In this document: piece by piece, positions 34,614-42,245 of the stretch
Numbering within the stretch: position 1 is the first letter of the stretch
Layout of the letters: every line of letters begins with the position of its first letter
DNA from: Salinisphaeraceae bacterium
Lineage (GTDB): Bacteria; Pseudomonadota; Gammaproteobacteria; Nevskiales; Salinisphaeraceae
DNA length: 64,000 bases
Reading direction: 5' to 3'
Assembly: GCA_002683405.1 (NCBI GenBank)
Contig: NYTH01000032.1
Coordinates: forward strand, 1 to 64,000
The notes under the pieces: generated by a model
Database searches by the model: none
What the model was told of the DNA's origin: nothing
What the model saw: the letters and a program-made list of their open reading frames with translations, nothing else
Position numbers and translations under genes: made by a program

Positions 34614-35204
34614 ATGCCTGGCGAATCCGCAACCGCTCAGACGTCCTCGGGCGAGCGCATGCCCGGCGAGTCCGGCGCCTGGGTCTTCTTCCTGGCGGAC
34701 ATGACGGTCTTCGCGCTGTTCTTTCACGTGTTTCTGTACTACCGGGCCGACGACCCGGCGCTGTCCGCGGCCTCGCAGGACCGGCTGAATCCCCACCTGG
34801 GCGCGGCCAATACCCTGTTGCTGCTCACCAGCTCCTGGTGCGTGGTCGTCGGTATGCGGGCGGCGGCGCGGCTGGACGCCTCGGCGAGCGTGCGCTGGCT
34901 GGTCGGCGGACTGGCCTGCGGCGTGGGTTTCTGCGCGGTGAAAATCTACGAGTACGCCGACAAGATCGGCCAGGGCCTGACGCCCCGGACAAACGAATTC
35001 TTCACGTACTACTTCGTCTTCACCGGCGTGCATTTCCTGCACGTGCTGATTGGATGCGGCGTGCTGCTGTGGATGATCAGCCAGGCGCGTCGCCTTGCCG
35101 ACGGCCGCCGCAATCTGTCCCATATGGAGACCGGCGCCTGCTTCTGGCACATGGTGGACCTGCTGTGGATCGTGCTGTTTCCGCTGATCTACCTGTGCCC
35201 GTGA
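34614..35204 (+). CDS. Cytochrome c oxidase subunit III-like protein (NorE-like)
   Basis: 196 residues with five transmembrane helices. Typical subunit-III wording: MPGESGAWVFFLADMTVFALFF (the E of PGExGxWVFF), then WCVVVGMRAAARL, LACGVGFCAVKIYEY, FFTYYFVFTGVHFLHVLIGCGVLLW and HMETGACFWHMVDLLWIVLFPLIYL with the conserved FWHMVDxxWIxLFPLIY end. Such short COX3 proteins accompany nitric oxide reductases (NorE) or stand-alone oxidases. ATG 34614 has GGGAGG 10 nt upstream. The stop overlaps the next start (GTGA). No subunit I is present nearby, which is unusual. Confidence 0.88.
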   Translation: MPGESATAQTSSGERMPGESGAWVFFLADMTVFALFFHVFLYYRADDPALSAASQDRLNPHLGAANTLLLLTSSWCVVVGMRAAARLDASASVRWLVGGLACGVGFCAVKIYEYADKIGQGLTPRTNEFFTYYFVFTGVHFLHVLIGCGVLLWMISQARRLADGRRNLSHMETGACFWHMVDLLWIVLFPLIYLCP

Positions 35205-35461
35205 ACGCCGCCACCGTGTGGGTCACGCTCATGCTCGCCACGCTGTTCAGCTGGTGGCTGGGCACCGGTCACGCGCCGGGCGACGGGACGAGTCCCGCGC
35301 TGGCCCGCACGGTGATCCTCGCGGTGGCCTTTTTCAAGCTCTGGCTGATCCTGCGGTACTTCATGCACGTGCGGCAGGCGCCGCGGGGGCTTCGCCGGTG
35401 CTGCGACGGCTGGGTTGTCATCGCGGGCGGCAGCGTCCTCGCCGCCGCCCTGTGGAGCTGA
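35201..35461 (+). CDS. Cytochrome c oxidase subunit IV-like protein (NorF-like)
   Basis: 86 residues from a GTG whose last two bases are part of the TGA of the preceding subunit-III gene, which implies coupled translation. Three transmembrane helices (TVWVTLMLATLFSWWLG, TVILAVAFFKLWLILRYFMHV and GWVVIAGGSVLAAALW) with the FFKLWLILRYFMHVRQAP motif are characteristic of prokaryotic subunit IV/NorF, which assists assembly of subunit I. It supports a two-gene NorEF-like unit lacking the catalytic NorB/NorC or CoxA in this window. Confidence 0.85.
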   Translation: MNAATVWVTLMLATLFSWWLGTGHAPGDGTSPALARTVILAVAFFKLWLILRYFMHVRQAPRGLRRCCDGWVVIAGGSVLAAALWS

Positions 35462-35489
35462 CCCGTCCTCACGCCACACGCGGCGGTAA

Positions 35490-36125
35490 TCAGGGCAGCG
35501 ACGGCAGACCCGGGAGCGCCGCAGCAGACTGCGTCAGCGCCTGAAGCTGCGCCAGATCAAGCCGGTCAAGCGGGATGGTGGTAGCGGCCGGCAGCAGGCC
35601 AGCCGGCACGCTCAGCAAATCCGCCGGGCGCAGGCCGCTGACCAGCACCGGGAAATTCTCCGGCAGCGATCCGGCCGGGATCACGTCCTCGACGATCAGC
35701 CGCAACATCCGCGGGTTGATGGCGCCGAGACTGGAGACCGGTACCGGAAAATCGGCCGGCAGACTCGCCGCAGGCAGCGACCGCAGGCCACTGCTCAGCA
35801 CCGTCTCCAGCGCGCCCCCCTCCAGCGCGCCGGCAGGCACCGCCAGGTCGGCCGGCAGGCTGCCTGCAGGCAGTGCGCCGCCCAGCGCCTGGCTTAACCG
35901 GGCCGTGTTCGCGCTGTTCAGCACCCCGGACAGCGGCGCCGACAGACCGCCAGGCCCGATACTCGACCCGAGGCCCAGCGGACCCGGGCCTGCCCCGACC
36001 GGGATACCGCCCGGTCCGGACGCGCCGCCGCCGAGCAGGCCCTGCACCACATTGGCGTTCTGCGCCTGGACGGGTAGCGCCAGCACTACGGCGGGCACCA
36101 TGAAAGTCATCAGCAGACGGTTCAT
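35490..36125 (-). CDS. Secreted protein with exact 32-residue repeats
   Basis: 211 residues. A signal peptide (1-21, ends PVQA) is followed by a Gly/Pro-rich linker (~32-66). LPAGSLPADLAVPAGAL starts at 85, LPAASLPADFPVPVSSL at 117 and IPAGSLPENFPVLVSGL at 149, an exact 32-residue period, with a degenerate fourth unit near 178. Each unit also has a helical part (GALETVLSSGLRS, INPRMLRLIVEDV). The ATG at 36125 has GAGGAG 8 nt upstream; a longer frame to 36254 is unlikely. Looks like a structural or surface-coat protein. I recognise no family. Confidence 0.75.
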   Translation of the reverse strand: MNRLLMTFMVPAVVLALPVQAQNANVVQGLLGGGASGPGGIPVGAGPGPLGLGSSIGPGGLSAPLSGVLNSANTARLSQALGGALPAGSLPADLAVPAGALEGGALETVLSSGLRSLPAASLPADFPVPVSSLGAINPRMLRLIVEDVIPAGSLPENFPVLVSGLRPADLLSVPAGLLPAATTIPLDRLDLAQLQALTQSAAALPGLPSLP

Positions 36126-36289
36126 ATGAAGACTCCTCTCGGTCGGTCGTTCGCGACCCGGACGGGCATGAACTGTATCGACCGGCCGTGAGCCGCCTGC
36201 ATAGCTCAAATGCGTTGACCTGGTCACGCGCCCGATGGACGAAAAGGCATACAATCCGGCGGCGATAAAAACATTTCAGGAGATGAACC

Positions 36290-36658
36290 ATGATCGCTTA
36301 CGCAACGCTGGGCACGAACGATTTCGCACGGGCCTGCACCTACTACGACGCACTGCTGGGCGAACTCGGCGGGCAGCGCTTTCTGGAAACCGACCGAATC
36401 GTGCTCTGGGCCAGCGCGCCGGATGCGCCCATGATGGCGGTGTGCACGCCTTATGACGAGCAGGCCGCTACGCCGGGTAACGGCACCATGATTGCGCTGG
36501 CGGCGGGCAGCCGGGAAGACGTTGATCGCCTCCACCGAAAGGCGCTGGAACTCGGCGGCAGCACCGAGGGTGAACCGGGCGTTCGCGCAGAGCGCTTCTA
36601 CATCGGCTATTTCCGCGATCTAGACGGCAACAAGCTGTGCTTTTTCGCGCCGGTCTGA
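36290..36658 (+). CDS. VOC-superfamily (glyoxalase/bleomycin-resistance fold) protein
   Basis: 122 residues, a single VOC domain of normal length. It opens MIAYATLGTNDFARACTYYDALLGELG (the beta-alpha start) and closes RFYIGYFRDLDGNKLCFFAPV, the standard metal-side strand. In VOC enzymes two betaalphabetabetabeta units make a metal centre used for isomerase, dioxygenase or resistance functions; the specific substrate cannot be told here. GGAG lies 8 nt upstream of the ATG (CAGGAGATGAACC). It is divergent from the repeat protein and ends in a shared hairpin. Confidence 0.88.
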   Translation: MIAYATLGTNDFARACTYYDALLGELGGQRFLETDRIVLWASAPDAPMMAVCTPYDEQAATPGNGTMIALAAGSREDVDRLHRKALELGGSTEGEPGVRAERFYIGYFRDLDGNKLCFFAPV

Positions 36659-36674
36659 CCCGGTAGGCCCGCGG

Positions 36675-36700
36675 CGGCCGGCGGGGTGACCCGCCGGCCG
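36675..36700. terminator. Perfect 11-bp GC stem with GTGA loop
   Basis: CGGCCGGCGGG (36675-36685) and CCCGCCGGCCG (36690-36700) form a perfect stem around a GTGA (GNRA-type) tetraloop. It lies between convergent genes (VOC protein, DUF3422 protein) and is probably a two-sided terminator, though T-runs are absent. Confidence 0.6.
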
Positions 36701-36714
36701 ACAGCTGCGGTGCG

Positions 36715-38064
36715 TCAGGCGTTCTTCTCGATCCTGCCGCGCAGACGGTGCAATCCCCACCCGACCATCAGCACAATCACGGGCACGGCCACACCCTGAA
36801 CGAGGGTAACGGACACGCCGACCCCGGCCGAGTGCAGCCCCTTGGCGGCGTACCCCACCAGCCCGACCGCGTAATAGGAAATGGCAACGACAGACAGGCC
36901 TTCCACCGTCTGCTGCAGCCGAAGCTGCAGGTTGGCCCGGCGGTCCATGGAGTTGAGCAAGCCCTGATTCTGGCGTTTGAGAAAGAAATCCACCCGCGTC
37001 TGCAAAAGATTCGCCGCGCGCGTGGCCCGTTCTGACAGCGCCATCAGCCGTTCGCTCACCGACTCGCAGGTGCGCATGGCGGGCGTGAGCCGGCGGCGCA
37101 GGAATTCACCGATGGTCTGATAGTCGTCGTAATGGATTTCCCGCAGCTCGTCCAGACGCGCCCAGACCAGCGCGAAGTAGGCCCGGGAGGCCGCGAACCG
37201 GTAATAGTGCCCGGAATTCAGTCGCTCGATTTCCGAGGACAGCTGCATGAGATGTTCCAGCAGTTCCGACTCGCGGGAGGCCGGCACATCGTTGACGCCG
37301 CCATCGGCCAGCGCGGCCATCTCCGCCGTCAGCTCCGCCAGCCCCACGTCGATCCGCGACAGGCGCGGGCTGAGCTGACGCGCGATCGGCAGCGCCAACA
37401 GCGCAAAGTTCCGGTAGGCGGCTATCTCAAGCAGCCACTGCACCATGCGTCCGGCCTTGTGCGCCGGCATATCGTGAGCCTGCACCAGAATACGATTGTG
37501 ACCGTCGGGATGAATGCGTAGATCGGTCCAGACCTGGGCCGCATCATCAGACAGCAGGCTGGACACCAGGCTCTCCGGCATGAACCACTCGGTCAGCGCA
37601 TCGGCGTCCGGTCGGGTCTGCTGCGCCGGCATGAGCGCCAGATGAGTGGCCACCAGTGATTCGCCGGGCATGGCATCCAGCCAGCCTTCCGGCAGATATC
37701 CGGCGGCCGGCACGGCGAACGGGTCGTCAAACGCGCCGAGCCGGATGATCGTGTAGCTCGCAAACTCGGTGTGGCGCTCGAACCGCAGGCGAAACGGCCC
37801 GAAATCGGCCGAAAACTGGTTCTTGTTGCGCGCCGGCGGGTCCAAGCCAAAACGCGCGCAAATATCTTCCAGATGATCGTGAATGCCATCGTCATGCTCG
37901 CCGATCAGGTTGGCGTGCATGCTCAGCCGCGCCGGCGGGCTGAGCTGCTCGAACGGCCGTGCGTGCAGCTCGTTGGTCAACGCATATCGCTGCGGATGCT
38001 CGTGGGCCACGCCGCCCGCGCCGAGCGTTGCCGCGGCGCGGGCGGCATCGTGTTCGCTTCTCAT
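36715..38064 (-). CDS. DUF3422 family membrane-anchored protein
   Basis: 449 residues from ATG 38064, with GGGGAAG just upstream. It opens HEHPQRYALTNELHARPFEQLSPPARLSMHANL, the DUF3422 signature. A long central domain is followed by a helical, coiled-coil-prone segment (LMQLSSEIERL...YDDYQTIGEFLRRRLTPAMRTCESVSERLMALSERATRAANLLQTRVDF). Two C-terminal transmembrane helices (VVAISYYAVGLVGYAAKG; VSVTLVQGVAVPVIVLMVGWGLHRL) end the protein. It is a widespread but uncharacterised proteobacterial family, perhaps a cytoplasmic-facing inner-membrane protein. It is 47 bp after the small membrane protein on the same strand, so possibly an operon. Confidence 0.9.
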   Translation of the reverse strand: MRSEHDAARAAATLGAGGVAHEHPQRYALTNELHARPFEQLSPPARLSMHANLIGEHDDGIHDHLEDICARFGLDPPARNKNQFSADFGPFRLRFERHTEFASYTIIRLGAFDDPFAVPAAGYLPEGWLDAMPGESLVATHLALMPAQQTRPDADALTEWFMPESLVSSLLSDDAAQVWTDLRIHPDGHNRILVQAHDMPAHKAGRMVQWLLEIAAYRNFALLALPIARQLSPRLSRIDVGLAELTAEMAALADGGVNDVPASRESELLEHLMQLSSEIERLNSGHYYRFAASRAYFALVWARLDELREIHYDDYQTIGEFLRRRLTPAMRTCESVSERLMALSERATRAANLLQTRVDFFLKRQNQGLLNSMDRRANLQLRLQQTVEGLSVVAISYYAVGLVGYAAKGLHSAGVGVSVTLVQGVAVPVIVLMVGWGLHRLRGRIEKNA

Positions 38065-38111
38065 GGCTTCCCCTTTGCTGGATGCTGAGGTCCGCACCTC
38101 GGCCCGCCCGT

Positions 38112-38606
38112 CTAACGGGTCGCCGGGAATGGATCCGCGTCCGCACTGCTGGAAACAGCGCCGGCCCAGACCGCTCGGCGCCGCAACGCATAGACCGCAA
38201 TACCCACATCGAAGGTCGCGCAGAAAATGCCGTATGCCAGCGGAATGCCGGTAAATCCATCGCCGGCCAGCGGCCCGCCGGCGTGCGCCTGCAGTTCATG
38301 CAGAAAGTCCCAGGCGCCGTGCAGGAGATAGCCCAGCACCAGCAGGGGAACCGAGCGAATACCCGCCACGGCGATAGCGCCAAAAATCAGCACCGCCACG
38401 CTTTCCGTGATCCATGCGCCCGAGGCACGAAAATAGGCGACAAACGCCAGATAGAACGCGGCGATCGCAATGAGAAACAGCGCATAGAAAGCCTGCTCCC
38501 AGCGAACCGGCAGCAGGCGCTGCGTCAGCACGGCCGATCCGATGACGGCAAACACCCCCACCGTGGCGTAGATGAACGCGATAACAACGAATCCCGCGGT
38601 CTCCAT
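38112..38606 (-). CDS. Small multipass membrane protein (DUF6010-like)
   Basis: 164 residues with five hydrophobic helices: VVIAFIYATVGVFAVIGSAVL, FYALFLIAIAAFYLAFVAYF, ESVAVLIFGAIAVAG, VPLLVLGYLLHGAWDFLHEL and IPLAYGIFCATFDVGIAVYAL. The motif GYLLHGAWDFLHE is conserved in an uncharacterised family I recall as DUF6010. The ATG at 38606 has GAGGGGGG ~8 nt upstream; a longer frame to 38834 runs over the divergent nitrilase start and is rejected. Function unknown; it may pair with the DUF3422 gene. Confidence 0.75.
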   Translation of the reverse strand: METAGFVVIAFIYATVGVFAVIGSAVLTQRLLPVRWEQAFYALFLIAIAAFYLAFVAYFRASGAWITESVAVLIFGAIAVAGIRSVPLLVLGYLLHGAWDFLHELQAHAGGPLAGDGFTGIPLAYGIFCATFDVGIAVYALRRRAVWAGAVSSSADADPFPATR

Positions 38607-38732
38607 GTCGTCCCCCCTCTCTCCTCGCTGCGCAACAGACAGGATACTACCCGATGCAGCGCTGACGCCCTTCGTCGACCAAGGTTTTTGGTTAAGATCG
38701 ACTCGAACAGTCAGCAGCAGGGACGCACGCAC

Positions 38733-39758
38733 ATGCCGGCACGCTTCAAGGCCGCGGTGGTACAGGCCGCACCGGAATTTCTGAGACTCGATGATTGCGT
38801 CGACAAGGCGATCGGCCTGATGGATCAGGCCCACGCGAGTGGCGCGCGCCTGATTGCATTTCCGGAGACCTGGTTTCCCGGCTACCCCTGGTGGATATGG
38901 CTCGACTCACCGGCCGCCGGCATGCCCTTCGTGGCGCGCTATCACGCCAACTCGCTGCAGGCCGACAGCCCGCAGGCCCGCGCGCTACAGGCCGCCGCGA
39001 AACGCAATGGCCTGTTCGTGATGACCGGACAATCGGAGCGTATCGGCAGCAGTCTCTACATGGGCCAGTGGCTGATCGGCGACAATGGCGACCTGCTCAT
39101 GCGGCGTCGCAAGCTCAAGCCCACTCACGTGGAGCGGGCGATTTTCGGCGAGGGGGACGGCAGCGATCTCGTCGTGACTGATACCGCCCTGGGCCGCGTG
39201 GGCGCGCTGTGCTGCTGGGAGCATTTGCAGCCGCTGACCAAGTACGCCATGTACGGCATGCAGGAGCAGATTCACATTGGCGGCTGGCCCAGCTTCAGCG
39301 TCTACCCCGGCGCGGCCTACGCGCTGGGACCCGAAGTGAATACGGCCGCCTCGCGAATCTATGCGGTCGAGGGCCAGTGCTTCGTGCTGGGGCCCTGCGC
39401 AACCGTGTCGCCGGCCATGCTGGAAGAACTGGCGGATACCGAGACCAAACGGCAGCTGCTCCAGACCGGCGGCGGCTACGCCGTGGCGTTTGCGCCGGAC
39501 GGCCGCCCGCTGGGCGAACCGCTGGCGCCGGACGCCGAGGGCCTGCTGCTGGCAGAGATTGATCTGGACCAGATCACCCTGGCGAAATCGGTGGCCGACC
39601 CGGTGGGGCACTATTCGCGACCCGACGTCACCCGGCTGCTGCTCAACCGGCGCTCCGCGAAGCCTGTCGAAACCATGCCGGCCGAAGAGCCTGCGGATCT
39701 GCCCGAGGAGGACCAACCCGGCTCGCCCACCAGCCCTGCAGGCACGGGTACGCACTGA
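38733..39758 (+). CDS. Nitrilase (carbon-nitrogen hydrolase)
   Basis: 341 residues. The catalytic triad is visible: E45 in FPETWFPGYPWW, K127 in RRRKLKPTH and C161 in GALCCWEHLQP. The wording FPGYPWWIWL, KPTHVERAIFGEGDGSDL and CCWEHLQPL is that of true nitrilases (EC 3.5.5.1), which convert organic nitriles to carboxylic acids and ammonia, not of amidases or omega-amidases. The C-terminal ~40 residues are a flexible Pro/Glu tail. ATG 38733 has AGGGA upstream; the longer open frame is a shadow of the divergent genes. It stands alone. The substrate (arylacetonitrile, aliphatic or cyano-compound) is unknown. Confidence 0.92.
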   Translation: MPARFKAAVVQAAPEFLRLDDCVDKAIGLMDQAHASGARLIAFPETWFPGYPWWIWLDSPAAGMPFVARYHANSLQADSPQARALQAAAKRNGLFVMTGQSERIGSSLYMGQWLIGDNGDLLMRRRKLKPTHVERAIFGEGDGSDLVVTDTALGRVGALCCWEHLQPLTKYAMYGMQEQIHIGGWPSFSVYPGAAYALGPEVNTAASRIYAVEGQCFVLGPCATVSPAMLEELADTETKRQLLQTGGGYAVAFAPDGRPLGEPLAPDAEGLLLAEIDLDQITLAKSVADPVGHYSRPDVTRLLLNRRSAKPVETMPAEEPADLPEEDQPGSPTSPAGTGTH

Positions 39759-39774
39759 ATCTTCCGCGTTTTTT

Positions 39775-40866
39775 TTAGTCCTTGCGCATGCGCAGGAGCG
39801 CCAGCTGTTCTTCGTAGGCTTTCACGAACTCGTCACCGAATAGCCGCTGAAAGCGTTCTTCCGGGTTATCCGACAGGCGCTCGAATTCCTCGCGGTATTG
39901 CGTCCAGTACGCGCTGGCTCTCTCGCCGGAGCGGCCCAGGCGGACCAGTCTCGACCCGCGCGTTTCCAGCCGCTTGTCGACCGTACGTTCGAAATGCGCC
40001 GGATCGAAATTCACGAGCATCCTGTCGAAGGCGGCGCGCATGCCTGCCAGCATGGCGACCTGGTGGTCCCGTATGTCGGAGAAGGCATCGTCCAGCGCTT
40101 CTTCTCCGGTCAGCACCTTCGGGTCTGCGCTGTGCGCCAGTACTCTGTCGAGTGCCTCTTCGGCATCCGGCGCAAATTTCAGCGGGTTGTTCTGCCGGTC
40201 CTGCAGGCGCGTTGCGGACAGGCGAAACGTGTTCTTGATTTCGGAGCGCGTTCGCAGGTTGTGCATCAGCCCCTCCACGACCGCACGCAGGATGGCGTGC
40301 AGCTCCTCGCGCCCCATGCGATCGATATGCGCCCGGGCCGAAGCGCCGGCCTGCGAGATATCATTGTCGCGACCGGTCGGCGGCAGATCAGCCGACGATC
40401 GGCGGCGATCCGGTCCGCGAAACGAATAGAAACCGTTGCCGTTGCCGCTACCGGACGCGTCGCGCCGGGCCTGCCCGCCGGTATCGTCCTCCCGCCGTCG
40501 AGCCGCAGGCGCCGACACGGCGTCGAATTCGGGCGGAAACGGCAGATCGATTTCGCTTTCCTCGCCGATGCGCACGCGTAGCTCGAAGCGGTCGATCTCG
40601 AAGCGGTCACCGGAGGCCAGGCTGGCTGTTTCCCCCCGCGCCATGGCGCGGCCGTTCAGGCGGGTGCCGTTGCGGCTTCGATCGTTGAGGTAGTACGTCC
40701 CGTCCCGGCAAAAGATATCGGCGTGCCGGCGCGACACGCCCGGCGCGCTCAGCACCAGATCGCACTGCGAGGAGCGGCCAATGCTGCCGCCCTGTCGGGA
40801 AAACAGGCGGCGCTCGCTCGAGGCATCGTCCGGCCTCGGGTGACCGGCAATTTCGATGATCAACAT
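39775..40866 (-). CDS. FHA-domain protein, type VI secretion TagH/Fha-like
   Basis: 363 residues from ATG 40866 (AGGGG ~10 nt upstream; a GTG three codons earlier is an alternative). The N-terminal FHA domain holds the phospho-threonine-binding core GSIGRSSQCDLVLSAPGVSRRHADIF and NDRSRNGTRLNG. A Gly/Asp-rich linker (~115-160) follows. The C-terminal ~200 residues (ELHAILRAVVEGLMHNLRTRSEIKNTFRLS...NPLKFAPDAEEALDRVLAHS...FERLFGDEFVKAYEEQL) match the T6SS FHA C-terminal domain of Fha1/TagH, which activates T6SS by threonine phosphorylation. No other T6SS gene is in the window, so it is an orphan or a relic. Confidence 0.88.
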   Translation of the reverse strand: MLIIEIAGHPRPDDASSERRLFSRQGGSIGRSSQCDLVLSAPGVSRRHADIFCRDGTYYLNDRSRNGTRLNGRAMARGETASLASGDRFEIDRFELRVRIGEESEIDLPFPPEFDAVSAPAARRREDDTGGQARRDASGSGNGNGFYSFRGPDRRRSSADLPPTGRDNDISQAGASARAHIDRMGREELHAILRAVVEGLMHNLRTRSEIKNTFRLSATRLQDRQNNPLKFAPDAEEALDRVLAHSADPKVLTGEEALDDAFSDIRDHQVAMLAGMRAAFDRMLVNFDPAHFERTVDKRLETRGSRLVRLGRSGERASAYWTQYREEFERLSDNPEERFQRLFGDEFVKAYEEQLALLRMRKD

Positions 40867-41157
40867 CAAACCCACGCCCCTGCGCTCCGGAGCGTTCGCC
40901 GCGGCCCACGCGTCACGCGGCCGTCGCTACCGGCCGGTATGGAAGCTGAATCGCACACCCTGTCTCGCCGCATGATCGTTATTGTTTGTCGCCGGAGGCC
41001 GGTGGCTCGCCCGCAGGCAAGCGGCCGGCCCCTCCGGGTCGATATTACAGACAAGTCAACCACCCTGCCGCAGGCAGGAATCCGCCACAGTGTGCGGTCC
41101 GTGCTGGCAGGGTAAGTATTAGATAACCTCATCATCTGTCCACCCTGGAGCACTACC

Positions 41158-41655
41158 GTGTCGCAGTCACAGCGCGTTACCGACGAACTCGCCATCCATC
41201 ACGTCATCCGCGAGGCCGCGCGTGCGTTCGCCGAAAAACGCCACGCCGAGCTTTTGCCAGTGGTCTTCACCGAAGACGCGAGCATCCTCTACCGGATTCG
41301 CGGACAGCGAATCGACTGTTCCATGCCGGACGGCATAGCCCTGTTCAAGCATTTTCATGATCGCTGCTACTGGACTCAGCATCTGGTCTCGCCGCAGCTG
41401 CTGTCACTGGAGGGCGACCGCGCCCGGGCCAGCAGCCCCGTGCATGCCGTTCACCTGCAGATCCGCGATGACGGCAGCCACAACCACTGGATAATCGGCG
41501 CGGTGTATCAGGATGAACTGGCCCGCATTGATGACCGGTGGCGCATCGTGGCCCGCAAGGCCCTGTGCCCGTCCATTCAGGGCGACTTTCTGGAAACCGG
41601 CGTGCGCCTGTTTCCCGACCTGCCCGACCTGGACAGCGACGGCATGCCCGCCTGA
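41158..41655 (+). CDS. SnoaL/NTF2-like fold protein
   Basis: 165 residues from GTG 41158, with GGAG 7 nt upstream. The opening VTDELAIHHVIREAARAFAEKRHAELLPVVFTEDASILY is the alpha-helix and strand pattern of the nuclear transport factor 2 / SnoaL-like superfamily, closed by HNHWIIGAVYQDELARIDDRWRIVARKALC. This cone-like fold serves as ketosteroid isomerase, polyketide cyclase, dehydratase or ring-hydroxylating dioxygenase beta subunit; catalytic residues are not certain here. It is followed by a convergent small secreted protein. The role is unknown. Confidence 0.75.
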   Translation: MSQSQRVTDELAIHHVIREAARAFAEKRHAELLPVVFTEDASILYRIRGQRIDCSMPDGIALFKHFHDRCYWTQHLVSPQLLSLEGDRARASSPVHAVHLQIRDDGSHNHWIIGAVYQDELARIDDRWRIVARKALCPSIQGDFLETGVRLFPDLPDLDSDGMPA

Positions 41656-41681
41656 CAACCGCAGCCGGCGCCGCCGCCCCG

Positions 41682-42140
41682 CTAACGCCTGCGAATACGC
41701 GGGATGCTGATGTCCGAAGGTCCGGACTCCATGGCTTGACGCTGTGCGTCCGGAAGCGCTTCGAGATCGGCCGGGTTATAGGGCCGCCCGGCGCACAGTT
41801 CGGCAAAACGCGCCTGCTGGCGGTTGATCTGCTCTACCTGTGTTTCCAGCGGCCCGATCTTCTCCTGATAGGCGTCTATGGCCCGGTTGTAGCGCGACCA
41901 CCGGTCGCCCGCGCCTTTCTCCATCGGCCGCACGTCGGCGTGCAGGCGGTCCAGCTCGGCGTGGTCGGCCTCGAACTGCGCCGCATTTTCGCGCAGGGTG
42001 GCGGCGGTCTGCTCCATGTCGAGCGACAGACGAGCGCACTCGGCGAGCTCGCTGGCCGACAACGGCTCGGCGGCCGACGCGGCGGTGCTGGCCACCGTCA
42101 GGAGCAGAGCGCATAGAATTCGACTTGTGTTCATCGCCAT
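41682..42140 (-). CDS. Small secreted coiled-coil protein
   Basis: 152 residues. A signal peptide (~1-23, ends STAASA) leads to a helical region (ELAECARLSLDMEQTAATLRENAAQFEADHAELDRLHADVRP...YNRAIDAYQEKIGPLETQVEQINRQQARFAELCAGR) with a coiled-coil pattern and two cysteines that may form a disulfide across the hairpin. The tail is Arg-rich (ISIPRIRRR). The start is one of two close ATGs (42140 or 42134). The frame continues far upstream over the divergent crotonase, which is rejected. Function unknown; probably periplasmic. Confidence 0.7.
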   Translation of the reverse strand: MAMNTSRILCALLLTVASTAASAAEPLSASELAECARLSLDMEQTAATLRENAAQFEADHAELDRLHADVRPMEKGAGDRWSRYNRAIDAYQEKIGPLETQVEQINRQQARFAELCAGRPYNPADLEALPDAQRQAMESGPSDISIPRIRRR

Positions 42141-42245
42141 TGATAATCCGACCCGAATGAATACGACCAACCCGCCGCCAACGCCGACCCGGGGTCGGGG
42201 TGTCCCGTGGCCGGCCGAGGCCCGACTACCGGACTCCGTCAGACC

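Noticed and set aside
36215-36255. TTGACC (36215) and TACAAT (36250) as a promoter for the VOC gene
   Set aside because: The spacing is 29 bp rather than about 17 bp.
37959-38732. N-terminal extension of the nitrilase frame
   Set aside because: It is opposite the DUF6010-like gene and part of the DUF3422 gene. The family starts at MPARFKAAVVQ, where a ribosome site is present.
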